Positions 4,181-7,419 of a stretch of 7,419 nucleotides of DNA are shown here, in pieces (positions within the stretch are counted from its first letter, which is position 1; every line of letters starts with the position of its first letter). A model generated the notes under the pieces. It ran no database searches. It was not told where the DNA came from and saw only the letters and a program-made list of their open reading frames with translations. Origin of the DNA: Methanobacteriota archaeon. GTDB taxonomy: Archaea; JAADCQ01; Methanopyri; Methanopyrales; Methanopyraceae. The DNA lies in assembly GCA_027064425.1 (NCBI GenBank), contig JAMOPO010000049.1:1-7419 (forward strand). The letters run 5' to 3'. The translations under genes were made by a program, and so were the position numbers.

Positions 4181-7123
4181 GTGAAAAAAGCCCTGATGGC
4201 GATGATCGCCCTCCTCCTCGCTGCAGCGCCCGCTACTGCAGTGCGCGTCCAGCTACCGGGTGGCCCTAACTGGTCATTCAATGAGGACATTGTAGCCGGA
4301 CCGGACCCGCATCTCAGGGCTCACGAGGTGACCGTACAGGGAGGCATCGACCACGCTGGTTATTATCCACTAGACAAGTACTGGGACTGGAAGACGGCTT
4401 TTAAGGCGAGAACCAGCTTTGGAGAGGTGACTTTTCACCTGTCTCCCGCCGACAGCTACAACGCGTTTCTGGCAGACAACCGAGTCATACTGTTTCCAGC
4501 ATTCCACGGTAAGTACCCGACGACAGTGTACATCGCCTACATCGCTGTGAACTGGTGGGAAAGCGATGGTCATCGCTGGTTACACCCGTACCGGTGGACG
4601 TACGTGGACGTAATGACAGTAGAGTACTATGGTATGATAAGGGTTAAGCTGGCGGATTGGTGCTTAAGGGGTGTAATGGGATCGTGCGATCCTGGCATTG
4701 GTCAAGGCGAAGGATACGCTGTAGACATCCTAGACGATGCTTTCCTCGATGTCATACCGGTTAAGTGGGAAAATGTGCCAGCTGTTCCGGGGTTCCCAGA
4801 ACGCGCAGGCCCGAACGGTGTCGAACGAATCGGCTGGAACATTTGGGTTCTAGCGATTTCAACATGCGATGGCATCGAGGGCATCAGAATTCGCGTGCCA
4901 CCGAAGAACCCTTCAGGCAACCCACCTCACATCTGGGTAGTGGCAGTAGTTGCAGAGTACCCGGATGGTAGCAGGTACTCAGTAGTGCCCGAAGACTGGT
5001 GCGTTCCGGCGAAGTGCAGCGCCCAGGAAGCCGCCCTAGATGGCACGTTCCGGTTACCAGATGTCCGAGCGGTGATAGCACCTTGGGTATCTCCGCGCTT
5101 CGGACACGGTGTGAGCTCGCTGATGCCACCACTGGACGTGTTACCGTACGAGTCGTGCGTTGACGACCAGGGCAGGCTGTGGCTGAGCATAGGGGGAGAG
5201 CTGGTACCATTCCGATTTAACCCGCGTCACGCCGAACTCCTGAACGTGCTCCAGTTTCCAGACGCAGTGCTGAGGCTTCCCAGACCCGCTAGGGCAGTCT
5301 ACCTGCTATACCTAGCCACATGCTGGCGGGACGATCACGGCAATCCAGTTGACCAGTACCCAATTTTGGTTCAGTATGCAGACGGAACCGCGAGTGGGCT
5401 GACTGTGCGCATTGTGGACTGGTGCGCGCTTGAGCCTAAATCATACAATGAGAGGCAGCGCAGCACCGCGGCCCGCGCTTGTCCGGATCCGCAGCCCTAC
5501 TGGGTTACGGGGGAACCGCTAGCCTTCCAGACGCCGGCACTAGTGTTCCGAGACCGCGGAGATGGCAACCACCCAATCGCATGGCTACTGAAAATCCAGG
5601 CTCCACCAGGTAAGCGCATTGTCAGCATAGACTTCCCAGAGCGGTGGTGGAGGAAGGGTGGTTACCTGTGGCTCCTCGCCGTCACCGAGCTAGCGGACGA
5701 CGGCAAATATTACTCAGTCTTCCCTGGAGAGGGGGTTCTGTGGGACCCCACCGACTCCGGCAGTTGTCCGTACACACCTCACTCCAAGCTAAGCTGGCTA
5801 GCGGAGATCGGAGTGCCATTCGTGCTTAGATACTTCGTGGACAAGACTCCAGCACCGACGCCGGACATGTCATGGATGGCGTACGTCCGGGGAGTCGTCC
5901 CACCTAGCGACGGCCTCGCCACTAATCTTAACGTCATCCTCTATAGGACCGCGTGGTGTGAGCAGGGCCACCCGAAAGCCACGAAGGGACTAAAGCTCGC
6001 GCTATCAATGCTAGCGGCGCTGTTCGATGCCGCCATCGAGCGCCAGGCTGAGGACCTCGGCTTGAGAGCCTATCGGGCTTACCCAGCGGTGGTGCAAGGG
6101 GTCGTATGGTCGAGCGACTCGTCCCAACTCCTAATCTACCAGCCCACGCTCGGAGTAAGCTTCTACGGCCCGCCAGTGCTGGTTAGAGCCCTGAATTCAT
6201 ACGCTTCCGCCTTACTAGCTGCCGCCGAAGACTTAGTGCTGCACGTCGCGCTAGGGTGCCCGCAGTTAGCACCGTGGCAGTACGACCCGCAGCTAAGGTC
6301 GCGTTTCGTGCAGGACGTCCAGCAAGTACTAGGAATCAGCAGGGACGCTGCGGCAGACTTCACGCGCGCGCTCGACCGCGGGGAAGCGACTCTTGGGGAT
6401 CTTCTGCGCTGGACAGGGGCTGCGCAAGTAGGAGCAAGTGCGGTGACTGCGCTTTCGACTCTGCTCTCGCGCTCTTGCGGACTATCCACAGACGCGGATG
6501 TGTACACCTACTGGTCGGCGGCCACCGGCGAGATAATGTTCCTAGTAGTCGCGCCGAGGGCACTGCCGACGAAAGGAGGGGTCACGACTGGCTGCTTCTG
6601 TGGCACCTTGACGGACAACCTCAACAAGGTAGGTTCGTGGCTGTCGAGCGACTTCTGGTCGATATTTAGGCGTTACTTCAACAATCCACTGATCAACGGA
6701 GCAATGGCGACACTACTCTCGTGGGGTGTGGAATGGGCGATAATCTTGTCAGCAGGGCTTATGGCAGGCCTCTCCCCCGCGGCGGCGGAACTGCTGGCGT
6801 CTGGTGCACCGTACCTGGCGGCCCTTGGTTCGTCCGCGATCATGGCACTGCTAGACTGGTGGTTAAACAACAGGACATGGGATCAAGTCCTAAAGGAGAT
6901 AGCCGTGGGCGCTGCGGCTGGTGCGGGAGTGTACAAGTTCGTAGTCAAGTACATCTCGAAGATACGTGAGTACGCGGGAAGAACCGTTGCCTCCAAGATT
7001 ATAGCGAGGTACTACGACTTCGCGTTCAACTGGAGCACCAACTCGATCCTAGCGGCCACGTCGAACCTGTGGTTGACAGGGGGGCTAAACGCCCATTGTC
7101 CTTTCTCCATCAGGCCTACCTAA
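4181..7123 (+). CDS. Large secreted orphan protein with four beta-rich modules and a hydrophobic C-terminal domain
   Basis: A 980-residue protein whose exact family I do not recognise; it resembles the Methanopyrus-specific secreted proteins with repeats. From the GTG start a textbook signal peptide follows: KK at 2-3, a hydrophobic core at 4-16, and a likely signal peptidase cut after the Ala-Thr-Ala at 18-20. An upstream in-frame ATG at 4130 would spoil the signal and lies in the promoter. Residues about 50-530 hold four diverged modules. The first three end in Asp-Trp-Cys (159-161, 272-274, 413-415). Modules two and three carry YPDG (260-263) and YADG (399-402) before it; module four has DDGKYYSV (506-513) but no DWC. 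A second Cys follows each DWC, suggesting disulfides. Residues from about 601 are helical, with hydrophobic segments near 840-864, 877-895 and 907-925. DNA is lower in GC than the mvh genes. It probably sits at the cell surface; its function is unknown. Confidence 0.85.
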   Translation: MKKALMAMIALLLAAAPATAVRVQLPGGPNWSFNEDIVAGPDPHLRAHEVTVQGGIDHAGYYPLDKYWDWKTAFKARTSFGEVTFHLSPADSYNAFLADNRVILFPAFHGKYPTTVYIAYIAVNWWESDGHRWLHPYRWTYVDVMTVEYYGMIRVKLADWCLRGVMGSCDPGIGQGEGYAVDILDDAFLDVIPVKWENVPAVPGFPERAGPNGVERIGWNIWVLAISTCDGIEGIRIRVPPKNPSGNPPHIWVVAVVAEYPDGSRYSVVPEDWCVPAKCSAQEAALDGTFRLPDVRAVIAPWVSPRFGHGVSSLMPPLDVLPYESCVDDQGRLWLSIGGELVPFRFNPRHAELLNVLQFPDAVLRLPRPARAVYLLYLATCWRDDHGNPVDQYPILVQYADGTASGLTVRIVDWCALEPKSYNERQRSTAARACPDPQPYWVTGEPLAFQTPALVFRDRGDGNHPIAWLLKIQAPPGKRIVSIDFPERWWRKGGYLWLLAVTELADDGKYYSVFPGEGVLWDPTDSGSCPYTPHSKLSWLAEIGVPFVLRYFVDKTPAPTPDMSWMAYVRGVVPPSDGLATNLNVILYRTAWCEQGHPKATKGLKLALSMLAALFDAAIERQAEDLGLRAYRAYPAVVQGVVWSSDSSQLLIYQPTLGVSFYGPPVLVRALNSYASALLAAAEDLVLHVALGCPQLAPWQYDPQLRSRFVQDVQQVLGISRDAAADFTRALDRGEATLGDLLRWTGAAQVGASAVTALSTLLSRSCGLSTDADVYTYWSAATGEIMFLVVAPRALPTKGGVTTGCFCGTLTDNLNKVGSWLSSDFWSIFRRYFNNPLINGAMATLLSWGVEWAIILSAGLMAGLSPAAAELLASGAPYLAALGSSAIMALLDWWLNNRTWDQVLKEIAVGAAAGAGVYKFVVKYISKIREYAGRTVASKIIARYYDFAFNWSTNSILAATSNLWLTGGLNAHCPFSIRPT

Positions 7124-7419
7124 TGCCCCTCGCCCTCACTTACATTTTCTTTGCATCACTAGTGTTGTGGCTCGTATCGATAGTGACAGTTGTTGTTAAG
7201 TGGAGGAAGGCACGGAAGATCGTGAACGAAGCCATGGAATCGGGCACGGTAGGTCCCTACGGTGGATTGGATAAGGAGACTGGGGTTAGGCTTTCCTCTA
7301 CGAAGGTGGTGTGGTGTTACGGTATTTTCGACTTCCCGCCGATAAGTTTACCCATCGTAGCACTACTCTCTGCCGTCGCCCTGGGAAAGGGTTGGGAGAG
7401 CCCTACAGTGTGTCCTGGG
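7123..7419 (+). CDS. Membrane protein of unknown function (3' end beyond the window)
   Basis: The frame starts at the ATG of TAATG, sharing one base with the stop of the secreted-protein gene, and stays open for 99 codons to the window edge. No clear Shine-Dalgarno precedes it, so translation probably depends on re-initiation after the upstream gene. Residues about 5-25 form one hydrophobic helix (YIFFASLVLWLVSIVTVVV) followed by a basic stretch KWRKARK, the positive-inside signal of a membrane anchor. A second hydrophobic stretch lies near 75-92 (PPISLPIVALLSAVALG). Between them is a polar segment of about 45 residues. No family is recognised. The tight coupling suggests that it works with, anchors or exports the secreted protein. 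Although no homology could be checked, the absence of stops, good topology and coupling make a real gene likely. Confidence 0.65.
   Translation, partial: MPLALTYIFFASLVLWLVSIVTVVVKWRKARKIVNEAMESGTVGPYGGLDKETGVRLSSTKVVWCYGIFDFPPISLPIVALLSAVALGKGWESPTVCPG

Noticed and set aside
4199-4241. CTGCAG inverted copies around 4222-4241 as a regulatory palindrome
   Set aside because: They lie inside the Ala-rich signal-peptide coding sequence, where repeated GCTGCAGC-like codons are expected.
1-7419. CRISPR array, insertion sequence, tRNA or rRNA genes
   Set aside because: No regularly spaced repeats, no transposase frame with terminal inverted repeats, and no cloverleaf or rRNA core sequence was found.

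Overview
The window looks like a piece of chromosome from a hydrogenotrophic hyperthermophilic methanogen, most likely a member of Methanopyrus. The evidence is threefold. The minus-strand genes encode the methanogen-specific F420-non-reducing hydrogenase, heterodisulfide reductase and formylmethanofuran dehydrogenase. Their DNA is very GC-rich and their proteins are rich in Glu and Asp, as is known for Methanopyrus kandleri. The plus-strand half carries a large secreted orphan protein of the type that genus is known for. The genus assignment is inference from sequence alone.

Minus strand, about 3850 down to 1: one compact transcription unit in the order mvhD, mvhG, mvhA, hdrA', fwdB'. Gaps are 12, 12 and 5 bases. 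MvhA/G/D form the [NiFe] hydrogenase module that passes H2 electrons through MvhD to HdrA, the flavin-based electron-bifurcating subunit of heterodisulfide reductase. HdrA in turn supplies reduced ferredoxin for CO2 reduction by formylmethanofuran dehydrogenase. The three mvh genes look intact. The hdrA reading frame matches HdrA only to about residue 174. At positions 484-492 it switches abruptly, and out of frame, to the C-terminal part of FwdB. About two thirds of hdrA and roughly the first half of fwdB are missing. This is either a real deletion or rearrangement, or an assembly or cloning chimera.

Positions 3793-4117 form a divergent intergenic region of lower GC. It has an archaeal TATA-like element at each edge and a small cluster of hairpins and an imperfect tandem repeat near 4042-4088.

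Plus strand, 4181 to the window end: a 980-residue secreted protein with a clear signal peptide. Its N-terminal half holds four diverged beta-rich modules, three of them marked by an Asp-Trp-Cys motif. Its C-terminal half is helical and hydrophobic. Its GTG start lies behind a strong Shine-Dalgarno sequence that can fold into a hairpin. A second gene for a membrane protein starts inside its stop codon (TAATG) and runs off the window. This pair is lower in GC and has no recognisable link to the hydrogenase operon. No tRNA, rRNA, CRISPR array or insertion sequence was seen.
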